Shown here piece after piece: positions 1-9,956 of a stretch of 64,000 nucleotides of DNA. Source of the stretch: Romanomermis culicivorax (Eukaryota > Nematoda > Enoplea > Mermithida > Mermithidae); the NCBI GenBank assembly GCA_963922205.1, contig CAWUHX010000024.1, forward strand, positions 1,488,001 through 1,552,000. Reading direction: 5' to 3'. Under the pieces are notes generated by a model that was not told where the DNA came from, did not search any database, and saw nothing but the letters and a program-made list of their open reading frames with translations. The position numbers and the translations under genes are program-made. The first letter of the stretch is position 1. Every line of letters starts with the position of its first letter.

Positions 1-1336
1 TCAGTTTAATCGTATACGACGTAGATTTTGGAAAAAAATCCGAAAAAATGTAGAAAAAAATTAGGGAGGAAATTCCCCCCTTTCCCCCTCTAAATACTGG
101 CCTGCTTCTAGTAGAAATATTTTTTGTGCCGTTGGCATAAATTTTTTCGGCCTGTTGTGCCATTTGGTACAAATGTTGGTGCACAAAAAACACTGCTCTG
201 TTCATTTAGTGGAATTGTAAACTGAAATTTTTATTTTTGGTGTTTGATTCAAACAGAAAAATTGACATTGTTGACACAACTTTGCTACCACCAAAGATTT
301 CCACAACTTTCGACTTAGTTTTCTTCTGGAGAAAGCAATTATAGACAAAACATCCTTAATTTAATCATTACATAATATACATCGTTGTTAGAGAGAAATT
401 CGTAGCCGAAAATAAAAGAAAAATGTAAACTTCCTGATCAATAAAAATATTTTAATTCTCGCAGCATTCAATTTCGTTTCCAATCGTATAAACTGTTCTC
501 TCAATCAGTTTTTCTTATCTCACTGACGTGGTTAGATAAAAATATAGTAGGCTCGATTTTTATATAAATTAGTGCGGTGAAAGTACCCTTGATTATGTTT
601 CTATCAAACTTTAGGCTCGAAACTTTTTAAAAGCTGTCAGTATGTTTTAAGAAAGGGAAATTTTTTTGGCCTTTCGTGCCAATTTGCATGTGCACAAAAA
701 ACACTTTTTCGCTGTCATTCGCGCCACTGTTTTTTCGCGAAATCTGTGTTTTTGCGAAAAAATCTGGAAATGCGAGAAAAATTTCGGGATGTTCCGCTAT
801 ATGGCGCGACCGTTACGTGTCGACTCACTTGCTAGTTAGCATTCAACAGTTACTATCACCTAGAAATGTCCCATCTCAGTTTATTTTTGATATTGCGGCT
901 TGACCAAAGTCAAAATTTCTTTTACAAAATTTTTCTGTAGTTTTAACAGTGGCAGACGTTCCTACTGGTTGAAAAAGCTAAATTTTTAGTTGCTTGTCTG
1001 ATTTTTCATGCATTTTGTCTGGCTATGAAGAGTAATTGGATTGACTGTAAGATGAAAACACTTATCCAGGAAATAAATGTTGCGAAGATTCATTTTCCAG
1101 CATCCTACAATATCAAAATCTGAAAAAATTTTCGGCGTTCCACGCCTAGACTCTATTTATAAATTTTGCTGTTTCGCCCAAATTTATGAAACATCGTTCG
1201 TTCCAAGCTGATGTTTTAGATGATTAGAAACATCCGCACATTATTAAAGCCTGAAATCTATTCAAGCCTTATAATAAAGAAGAAAAATATCCAGGACTCA
1301 AATCATTAGGCCGGAAAAATCAAATAAGCGTTAAAC
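1..1336. other. Non-coding repeat debris, no gene seen
   Basis: No reading frame here looks like a real protein. Two spots (about 130-203 and 665-735) carry the ...GTGCACAAAAAACACT... type of end that belongs to the family described at 5943-6392, so they are probably worn transposon ends. A copy of the recurrent GC hairpin module (TTTTCGGCG...CGCC) lies at about 1127-1146. Nothing else is identified. Confidence 0.4.
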
Positions 1337-1440
1337 ATACCTTCAATTGGAAGGGAGGTATTGGCGCGACCCCCAACTTGATCGAACAATATACCAAAAT
1401 GTTGGGACCCCCAACTCGGAAAAATTAGGGAAAAATAGCT
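1337..1440. repeat. Fragment of family A (CATACCTGTA) MITE interior
   Basis: The alternation of GACCCCCAACTTGATCGAAC, a ...CCAAAATGTTGGGACCCCC... core and a trailing GGAAAAATTAGGG matches the interior of the family A copy at 22588-22905. No terminal repeats or target duplication remain. Confidence 0.4.
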
Positions 1441-1448
1441 TTTTTTGG

Positions 1449-1634
1449 TTAGTGCAACCCGACAGCTCAAGCTGGGGATAATCTCGACATCGAGCGCTTG
1501 ATAATCCTGACGACGTTAATATTATATTAAATTTGAAATCATCGACATGTTAGTGCGACCGCTGAAACGGAGGTAATCCCCTTTTTGTTCGAGATTATCT
1601 TGAGCTCGAGCTTGGACCTCTTTAGTGCAACTGG
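1449..1634 (-). repeat. Interspersed repeat M (TTAGTGCAACC)
   Basis: This segment is the reverse complement of blocks at about 57006-57172 and 62336-62493. Shared landmarks are TTAGTGCAACC at the ends and a GAGCTCGAGCTCAAGATAATCTC-type core. The two other copies lie inside the long-TIR elements at 56152-57795 and 61365-63078. Either M inserted into their common ancestor or this is a detached piece of it. No target duplication was found. Confidence 0.55.
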
Positions 1635-1897
1635 GTTATGGTTGCAGTCATTCGGCACCATCTTTAAATGGGACAACAAGTTAAAACATACAAAAATGCC
1701 AAAATTGCGAATTTTTCCTCATGGGCACAATTTTAATGCTTGGAATTGATTCACACGATTGATCTTACTTTAAGAAGACTTTATGTTATAACTTTTACTC
1801 CGAAAAAACCGAGTTGGATTTTATCTGTTTACTTTCCACAGTTGATTCCTGCTTTATGGACAATAAATTTAGTAAAAAAGTTCAATGCAGTTGAAAG

Positions 1898-1972
1898 CCA
1901 GTGTTTTTTTGTACTCGGTCCATTTGTACTGGTACAAACGACCTCTCAAAAACCGTTTGTACCAGAGGTCCC
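1898..1972 (-). repeat. Terminal fragment of family E
   Basis: CAGTGTTTTTTTGTACT followed by a ...CCATTTGTACTGGTACAAACGACC... block is the reverse complement of the right end of the full element at 5943-6392. Only the terminal ~75 bp are recognisable. Confidence 0.55.
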
Positions 1973-2974
1973 CAAGGTCGAAAATTTGGGTAGGGGTAAA
2001 ATGGTAAATTTTAAGGGTAGTACTTGAAATATGCTGTGACCTTTTTTTTTGCTCACAACTTTTTGCTATGGAGGGGGGAGTTGTAGTTTCTCGAACGTAC
2101 AAAAATCATTAATGCCCCTACTTTACGCTTTTTACGGTCAAAAACCATTTACTATTTCAACCCCATTTTCCAGCTCCCAATCATGAAACTTGAATGTACT
2201 AATTATACGCAGAGAATAGTCAGACTTTGAAGATTGTCGTGTCAACTGATTCCTGCACATTTCAAGAATCGGGCACAATGTACTTTTGGAAACATTGTTT
2301 CAACCAGCATCTTCAGTAGTATGGGCTTTCACTGATTAGGCTTGGAACAGTGCTTCCAAGTGAAAGTCCTTATGCTGAATGTGGCTTCAGTATTATTAAT
2401 CCCATTAGACTATGAACTACGAGTTTGATACCAAGTACCACTCCTGATCCACGTCAACAGACCTCACATGTCTCATCTCATAGCAGGGAAGTATGCCACA
2501 GCTTGGCTAACCATATGCGCACAGAAGACCCAACGCAGAAGCGGGGAAAAGGAAAGGACAGCATGAAGAGGCAGAATTTTAAGAACATAATGTTTTCTTC
2601 CCAAGGGGCGATTTTTTGATTAATCACATATACATAAGTCATTATTTCATCTCCCAATTATATTTATAATGATTTCCTACAAGTAGTATATATTAATGTG
2701 CTGATATCCTTTCCTAAAAATCGCTATATGGCACAGAAGTTGCATACTTTCCCATTATCATTTGCTCAGTAAATGTGTCAAAAAGAGCAGTGAGTAATTC
2801 CTCAGAATCACACATTCTGCAGTTTTTCTCGAATTAGTATAATCTACTGGGGAGAGGATGAAGTCTATCAAAATTTTTTGCTAAAGTGAGCTGTTTTTAT
2901 GGGGGTAGTAAATGAATTTCCAAATCTAAGACGGGGGTAATACCCCCATACCCCCCCCCATGGGGGTGCTCTGG

Positions 2975-3378
2975 CTTGTACTCCAAAATTTGCGAAAAAT
3001 TGCTGAAAAAAGTATTTATTGTTATAAAATGCAAACAACATGCTGTGAAATATGAATACGTTGGCTATTTCCACGAGACACATAAGAAGGCTACAAATTC
3101 AGACACATAAAACACTTGATCATGAGGCACATAACATGCACTAGTGAAATACTCCACAAAAAGCTTTTATTATTATGCCACAGCTGCTAGTTTGTCGTTT
3201 TCGATGTGGACGCATAACAAACAAGTCCTACAAAGTCCATTGATACTGAATACTGACAGCTGTTGAGTAACAAAAAATTTTTTTGTCCAAAAATTTTCGT
3301 TTGTACCGGTACAAACGAAGCCCAAATTTTCGTTTGTACTCAGGACCGTTTCGTTTGTAAAGTACAAAAAAAACACTG
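2975..3378 (-). mobile_element. Truncated family E hAT-like MITE
   Basis: Reverse-orientation copy of the element at 5943-6392. They share the GTTTGTACCGGTACAAAC palindrome, the block around AAGCTTTTATTATTATGCC and a terminal ACAAAAAAAACACTG ending at 3378. The end near 2975 is missing its terminal CAGTG and abuts C-rich sequence, so this copy is truncated. Confidence 0.6.
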
Positions 3379-3640
3379 TTGGAAGCACAAACGGGGATAT
3401 GGGGGTTGCATACCCCCAAGAGTTTTGAAATTGGAAAACTTTTCATGTAAAAAAATTTTTTTGGCCAGCTTTATTGTATTTTTGTTTCAAAGAACTAGGC
3501 TCTACCCTTTGTTACCTCCTCAAAATTTTTGGGGATGCACATGTATGGTTGGAAGGTGTGTTGATGCACTCAGCTGTAAAATATACTATTTCACATGCAT
3601 GGAAAATTTTTTTATGAGAAAGGATGAAATATAGAAATGT
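3379..3640 (-). repeat. Fragment of long-TIR element L
   Basis: The order of a block around TTTTGAAATTGGAAAACTTTT, a GGTTGGAAGGTGTGTTGATG block and CAGCTGTAAAATATACT is the reverse complement of the left part of the L copies at 56152 and 61365. It begins exactly where the truncated family E copy ends. Confidence 0.5.
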
Positions 3641-3689
3641 ATTTTTTAACACTTACCCAAATTGTCAAAAATCTAGTTCACTCATTTTT

Positions 3690-3915
3690 CTAGCTTGGCA
3701 ACTATCCAAGATATTCCACCCCTTTTAGGATACTTGTAGGAGGTCCCACCAGTTGGGTGGGTTGAAAAAAGTCGAAAATTTTCCCGAAAAAGGCATTTCT
3801 TCCCAATTTTTCCGAGTTTCGACGGGGGTTGGGTATAGGGTTGGCCAAGTTGGGGATCTCCCACATAGGGATCGGCCGAGGGTAAAATAAAAAGCCTCGG
3901 CCGAGGCGAGGATTT
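3690..3915. repeat. Degenerate family A copy with CCTCGGCC hairpins
   Basis: The block from GGAGGTCCCACCAGTTGGGT through GTTGGCCAAGTTGGGGATC is a reverse, worn family A copy (compare 19918-20215). It runs into a CGGCCGAGG inverted motif at about 3872-3908 that recurs at 5669-5760. Confidence 0.4.
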
Positions 3916-4010
3916 TTTTAACATGGTATAACAGACACAGTACATACTACACAGCGCGCCTTCAATAGTGACAATAAAACTGCTACATTGTATAGGTAGA
4001 CATAATATTC

Positions 4011-5490
4011 CAGGGTTCATGCGTGTCCTTGAAATCCTTGAAATCCTTGAATTGTCCTCATTTTTGAAAGCCATCCTTGAAATCCTGGAATTGTCCTTGA
4101 ATTCTGGAAAAAAAGAGAAATGCCCTTGAATTTTCTCAAAGTTCATGGCGTGAAATTAATTTTGAGGAAAAAACGTCAAAAATTTCCGGCGCTCCGCGCC
4201 AAAAAAACGTTGTTCTCTTTTCAATTCTTAGTTGTGACTTTTCTGCTTTGTTTTTATTTTTCATTTATATACCAACTGCCCAGAATTCTGCTGACAAATG
4301 GTTTTTTTCCTTCGCAGGTGTGCCCTCATCCTTTTTCTGCATTGCATGGATTACGCCTCTATCTCAGGATTGTATTAGTGTAATGTCTTCTCACCAACAG
4401 TAATCAGGCACCTATAAAAATTATCGTGATCAGTGCACCACTTTCAGTACTGTTTAACCTGTGAAAGCTAAAATCTAGGTACCAAAACTTTGTTTTTATA
4501 GTCTTACAACTGGGCATATGAATAATTCTTGTGAAACTCTTAGGCCTTGTTTAAAAGTCACTGTATAACGAAACTAGAAATTATACACATCCAATAGATA
4601 AGTGAAAATTCAGATAAAATCTGCATCAACTGCTGAAAGTATAGTGATATTGCTGCAGATAATAGAAAAGACATCAGCTATGAGCCAGCAAGTGGAATAC
4701 GCCAACCTTCAAGGTATCTTCACGATGAGCACTTTGTCTGCATATAACGTTTCCTTGATGTTAGCAAAAGTTAATAAGGTAACCAAATTGAATGAGGATT
4801 CCCATTTTGTTAGTGCATATGTATTTTTCAACACAGGAAGTCAGAAGAATCTATTTCCAATGCTGTCTGAGCAAAATTATGGGATTGAATTATGTGGAAT
4901 TAATCAATTAATTAATGTGAATTGTGTGAAATTATGTGTAATAAGCAAACAATTTTTGTAATTATAGTTTCTGGTTGGTCGAAAGGTTGCGAGTTGATGG
5001 ATCACAATCTGCATTGTATTCAAGATGTCAGTAATTGAGCAAACTTAATTGCATCTGAGCGAGTTGCAGTTGAGTGGTTTGGGATAGCTTATCATGTTTT
5101 TCGTGTTGGATAGAATCTGTGATGCAAGTCCTGATAGACTGTGTAAACACAAGGTCGTTGTCCTGGTCAATGAATTGCAATAATACATGGAGAGTGAATA
5201 TATTTTCAGGGTTTGGAATTGCTCTAGATTTCGATGATGATTTAATGTAAAGGTATGTGTCTGGTATGTGTGGTGTGTCTTCCAAGTTGAACACTGGTTT
5301 GTCTTTGTGGTTGATTATGTCTAGGGCTGATATGGGATTGATTTTTCTGAGGATGCTTGGCTATTTCCTTTTGCCATTCTGGAGTATCACTATTTTTTGA
5401 TGAAAATAGTCCTTGAAGAATGAAAATTTGTTTCCTTAAAATCCTTGAATTGTCCTTGAATTTCATTTTCAAAAGGGCGCATGGACCCTG
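4011..5490. mobile_element. hAT-like element J (CAGGGTTCATGCG)
   Basis: The left end reads CAGGGTTCATGCG and the right end CGCATGGACCCTG, its imperfect inverted repeat. Inside each end lies a series of TCCTTGAAAT / GAATTGTCC motifs in mirrored order, i.e. subterminal repeats. The flanks share ATATTC on both sides, shorter than the 8 bp expected for hAT, so the exact boundary is uncertain. The interior holds a decayed retroelement protease-like reading frame (4602-4961), suggesting that it captured or was hit by other elements. Confidence 0.5.
4602..4961 (+). pseudogene. Decayed BEL/Pao-like protease fragment
   Basis: A 119-codon open frame contains AYVFFNTGSQKNLF at about codons 72-85. This resembles the BEL/Pao aspartic protease segment V-x-x-D-T-G-S-Q-x-S-F, with the catalytic Asp changed to Asn. 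No flanking gag zinc knuckle or reverse transcriptase follows. It is best read as a relic inside element J. The call rests on one motif. Confidence 0.3.
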
Positions 5491-5668
5491 ATATTCTCAC
5501 ACATCACATCACATTATTATATTAAAAAGTGTAACACTAAATAGGTAAATTAACGCAAAGATGTCTTCTATGCAAATTTTGTAGAATTTATGGAGTCAAC
5601 CCGTCACTTTGATGCAGTAAACATTTTACATCAAAAATATCCTACTTGCTTTAGAGTTGCAAATAATC

Positions 5669-5790
5669 CTCGGCCTCGGCCATTTTTGATCGACACCCTC
5701 GGCCGAGGCCGAGGGTACCAATCCTCGGCCGAGGCCGAGGCCGAGCCCTCGGCCGATCCCGACCCACCAACCCCCTCAATTACAGGTATG
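5669..5790. repeat. CGGCCGAGG inverted-repeat cluster ending in a family A terminus
   Basis: Multiple CCTCGGCC/GGCCGAGG units in both orientations can fold into strong GC hairpins. The cluster ends in CAATTACAGGTATG, the right terminus of family A MITEs. The matching left terminus CATACCTG was not found, so this may be a rearranged family A copy. Confidence 0.45.
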
Positions 5791-5942
5791 CTTTTTAGTG
5801 GACCTTGATAATGCATGAAAACCTTCATTGAAGCACATTGAAGTTTTAAATTTGGTCATCTCCACATCGAATAAACAAGAAAAAACCTTGAAGCTACGAA
5901 TTCTCATTTTTGGTAAAAGTAAAAGATGTGTAGACTGTATAG
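5791..5942 (+). repeat. Dispersed repeat R1, left part (interrupted by family E)
   Basis: This sequence and 6393-6470 together match the reverse complement of 55940-56145. In that second copy the two parts are contiguous. Element E (5943-6392) therefore inserted into an R1 copy here. Confidence 0.65.
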
Positions 5943-6392
5943 CAGTTTTTTTTTGTACTTTACAAACGAAACGGTCCAGAGTAGAAACGAAAATTTCGGT
6001 TTCGTTTGTACTGGTACAAACGAAAATTTTAGAGCAAAAAACTTGTTGTCACTCAACAGCCATCAGTATTCAGTATCAATGGACTTGTTTGTTATGCGTC
6101 CCCATCGATAACGACAAACTAGCAGCTATAGCACAATAATAAAAGCTTTTTGTGGGGTATTCCACTAGTGCAGGTTATGTGCCTCATGATCAAGTGTTTT
6201 ATGTGTCTGAATTCGTAGCCTTCTTATGTGTCTCGTGGAAATAGCCAACGTATTAATATTTCACAGCATGTTTGTTGTATTTTATGACAATGAATACTTT
6301 TTTAGCAATTTTTCGCAAATTTTGGATTACAAACGGTTTTTGAGAGGTCGTTTGCACCGGTACAAATGGACCAAGTACAAAAAGAAACACTG
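5943..6392 (+). mobile_element. Family E hAT-like MITE, full length
   Basis: 450-bp element with ends CAG-TTTTTTTTTGTAC... and ...GTACAAAAAGAAACACTG. It is flanked by CTGTATAG (5935-5942) and CTGTATAA (6393-6400), an 8-bp duplication with one difference, as hAT elements make. The interior carries two GTTTGTAC-N-GTACAAAC palindromes. A related unoccupied site exists at about 55990 (reverse strand, CTGCATAG), which supports these limits. It has no coding capacity. Confidence 0.75.
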
Positions 6393-6470
6393 CTGTATAA
6401 TACTTAAAACATGTTGTAAACAAAGTCAACTATGGTCGAGAGCTACTTATAGCTTTCGTTCATACATGCA
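6393..6470 (+). repeat. Dispersed repeat R1, right part
   Basis: ATACTTAAAACATGTTGTAA and what follows continue the R1 repeat beyond the inserted element E. It matches the reverse complement of about 55940-55990. Confidence 0.6.
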
Positions 6471-6784
6471 CATAAGGGGTCAGAGGAGGTAAACCCTCCT
6501 ACCTGAGACTCTGGACAACCCTCCCTCGCCCGAAAAAATCATCAAAAACCCCTCCCTGAACTTTTTTGATGGCTGTTATGCATATTTAGTATGGCAAACA
6601 TGCTTGCGGTGCTTTTTTTGTTTTTTGCTCACTCACCCCACCCTTCCCCCAATGAAAAGTTTTTGAACATTCAGTCTTGGAAAATTTTTGCCGTGCACGT
6701 TTGGTTTCATTGTATATTAAATTTTTCTTCTGTTCATTTTGCTTCGACTGGTTGGAACTCAATAATTTGAACAAGTTCTACTAG

Positions 6785-7330
6785 ATTGTCATCATGCCCG
6801 CAGACGGCTGCGTTTAACTTGCGCTCAGCTGCATCTCGGTTGTGGACGGTTGCGACCTGCCCGCGTTGCTGCGTGTCACCAGCGGGCGGCTGCGTTTCAC
6901 ATGCGGCTTTCTGCGTCGCATCTGCGGGCGGCTGCATCTTACATGCGGCCGGCTGCATCTTACATGCGGCCGGCTGCATCTTACATGCGGCCGGCTGCGT
7001 CTCACCTGAGGGGGTTGCGTCTCACCCTAGTGGGTTGCGTCTCGCCCGCGGACGGCTGCATCTTACTTGCAGACAGCTTCATCTCGCACGCGAATAGTTG
7101 TGTTCCACCTGCGGACGACTGTGTTGCCTGCGGATAGCAGCGCCTCGCACGCGGGTGGCTGCGTCTCGACCGCGAATGCATGCGTCTCACTTTCGGACAG
7201 CTGCATCTCACTTGCGGTCGGCTGCATCTCACCTGAAGACGGCTGCGTCCCGCATGTGGTAGGCCGCGTCTCGCATGCGGACTACTGCGTGCGTTTCACT
7301 TACGGTCACCTGCGTCCCCTTTGCTCTGAA
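6785..7330. repeat. Minisatellite, 21-bp GC-rich unit
   Basis: About 25 degenerate copies of a ~21-bp unit of the type GCGGCCGGCTGCATCTTACAT. Three consecutive units near 6930-7000 are essentially identical, and identity falls off to both sides. Because 21 is a multiple of 3, several frames stay open on both strands and give spurious Cys/Ala/Gln-rich reading frames; none looks like a gene. It is GC-rich in an AT-rich neighbourhood. Confidence 0.85.
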
Positions 7331-7439
7331 TGATTGCACAGTCCAACTAATGGAGCTCCAACAGTGATAGTTCTACTAAACCGATGAACTGCTGCGCCGC
7401 CTATGACTCTATTTTAGGTTACTAACAGGTACCGTAAGG

Positions 7440-7560
7440 TAAGGTAACACAGTGGCTGAAATGACCTAGTGGCGGAAGTGATCCAATTTCGAAACTGACT
7501 CAGCGACGGAAACGACCCAGTGATGGAAATTACCCGGTGGCATGAGTGACCCGGTTACCT
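7440..7560. repeat. Short degenerate tandem repeat (~19-20 bp)
   Basis: Units of the type GTGGCGGAAGTGACCCAG recur five or six times with many changes. They are preceded by GTAAGGTAAGGTAAC. Confidence 0.5.
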
Positions 7561-7789
7561 CTCGCCAAGCACGCCCAGACGCGCCCGCTACCGCTCCATC
7601 CACCAGGACGCCTTTGTGGTCATGTGACCACGCAGTTGAGGACCACTTGTTCCTTCTATCCTTGACCATTGCAGGCCAGGGTGGTCAAATGACCACATGC
7701 ACCTCATACAACTACTCAGTTCATCTACGACTTTGTACATGCAGAATGTACATAAATTGCCTAGAAAAACATTACAGCAAAAAAACTTT

Positions 7790-8195
7790 ATGCAAAAAAT
7801 TATTTTTTGAAACCATAAACTTTATATAACAAAATTGTGTAATTTTGGGTGTTTCCGGGACTTTGGGCCGTGGTATAATTGGTTTGAAATTGGTTCGAGA
7901 CCATGTTTTCAAAAAAGAAAAAAGTATCTCCTGAGGGACACTGGGTAGATGCACGGGGCGAAGTATCGAAGTCGGGGAAGCTACGTCCAATGTGGGACAT
8001 ACTGACACTGGAGGCTCTGAAAAAGGCCGTTTTCTGTTTTTGGGTCCCCACCGAGCACCATTTGCAGATAGAGGCCAAATGACCACATCCACATGTGCCC
8101 TACAATTTGATCCTTTGCCCGAAATTATGAAAAAACGGACTTTTTTACCGTTTTAGCTCTAGGTGGGGGAGGGAGGCGGCCAACTTTGGGGGTCC
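7790..8195 (-). repeat. Partial LTR related to the 16-kb retrotransposon
   Basis: Read on the minus strand, this matches the second half of the long direct repeats at 39018-40442 and 53854-55279. Shared segments include AGAGCTAAAACGGTAA-like sequence, CATTTGGCCTCTATCTGCAA, a CTCGGTGGGG block and the terminal CAAAATTGTGT...TATAAAG region. Divergence is high, so it is an older relative or solo-LTR relic. Confidence 0.6.
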
Positions 8196-8199
8196 ATGT

Positions 8200-9925
8200 A
8201 TGTTATAGGTTGTCGCTATGATACGAACATTGCTGACAGTTGGCGTAGAACATAAAATTGTACTATTGCACAAAGTTTTTATGTTTTACGTCGTTGTTAG
8301 CAAAACATACCGAACGAATGAATCGAAATGTCGAAAACACCACTAGGAAGATCCAAAATTTTGTATTTCGTTGGCTAGGTTTTCCCATCAAAAAGTTGAA
8401 ATTATTTGTGACGTAAGCTCCAGGAGCAATGTGAAATCCACGAATTTTCGAATGTTTGTCTTCATCGATAAAAGTAGCGCATGAAAAACAAAGACAGTAT
8501 CTCAGAAAAGTTACATTTTTGATTCGGATATGATAATAATGTATATTGGCGAGGGAAACAAAACGAAATTAAAATAAACAGCAATTGAAATATGGTTTTT
8601 CTAGATAGTTAAAACAAAAAAAGTTTTTCCAATTTGGACCAAAAATTGCATTGTGTATTGTTGATGAAGTGAAGAAACATTATTTGTTCAAAAAATTTGC
8701 AATGTTTCGATTGTCAGATAAAATGTTGCCGTTTAAAATCAGAATGAATCTTCCACATAATGTACTACTTGATAACAATAAATTCACTTGGTACATCTAA
8801 AATGTGACAAAAGTGAAAATTTCCAAGTTGAATAGCGAATAGAATGGTCTAAAATAAGTATGTTTCAATTTTCAAAGCATTAGAATTTTGAAAATTCGGA
8901 GCCGTTGCTTGGCGTGAATTTTCAGATGAATAGTAATAGCCTAATTATTGAATTGAATGAAGAAATCGAGAAAAATTCACAATTCATTATTCTATTCGGA
9001 CGTAAAAATATCTGAAAAATTTCAGTTTTCGTATAATTCCTGAATAAGTATTACTGATTCTTATATGATAACAAATTTCTTGAAAGCAATCAAGGATATA
9101 TAACTTTCATCTGTAAATTGGAGAATGTTGATTTGTGTTTCTCATTGGGGGAAAATTGCGACTTCCCGACCAAAAAATGCAATTTTGTAAATGTATTCGC
9201 GAGCTTATTCGAACATCTTGATGTTTCCGGCGGAAATGGAGAAAAATAGAGTATTTTGGGTTTCATGTCAGATCACTGTTTTTTTCAGCGAATGGATCTT
9301 TTTGATAAACATATTTCGGAGAAGAGGAGAAAATTTTGGCCTTTTTTATCAAACGACAAGTAAAATTTTGCTATTCTTGAATAGGAAAGACGTATATTTT
9401 TTAGTTTTCAAATACTGGGTGCTGGTCATGTGCCAAATCATCATTGATCATTGGAATGTTAGCGCAATGTCCTTGTTTTTTTCAATCACTGAAAAATTGT
9501 TTCATTGATTTTTTATTAATAGTCTGTTTGATCAAGTACTGTTTTATATTCTTGAGATTTTTCGCTAAATTGTATTTCACATAGAACTTAAAAATTATGA
9601 ATTCACTTAAGCAACCTTAGTTCGAGTAAGAAATTTTATCGTGACAGCTTTAGGTGCGCGGTGTCCACGGCAGAGCCATTTTCGTCATTTTCCAATTTAC
9701 CAGCATTTTATAAAAACCAGACTTAGACAGTTGTTTTAACATTAAAACGTTTTAGAAAATTCAGAAGCAAATCTTACAGAAAGCATAAACTGAAATATAA
9801 TAACTAAAAATAAACTCTAAATTAAGATTAATCAAATGAATTTGACGTTAATATTGAATTTATAAAGTTAGAAATATTGAATACAAAATTAGAAATAATG
9901 TCAGGAATATTTTTTTCAATTTTAG
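8200..9925. other. AT-rich intergenic region before the TLDc gene
   Basis: No protein or repeat family was recognised. A CAATTTTAG at 9917-9925 could be the acceptor of a 5' UTR exon that carries the start codon at 9957. Confidence 0.35.
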
Positions 9926-9956
9926 AAATTGATGGAATTATTAATATCCGACTTAT

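Noticed and set aside
6734-7333. Several overlapping Cys/Ala/Gln-rich reading frames of 60-105 codons
   Set aside because: They are translations of a 21-bp tandem repeat in different frames and strands, with no non-repeat protein part.
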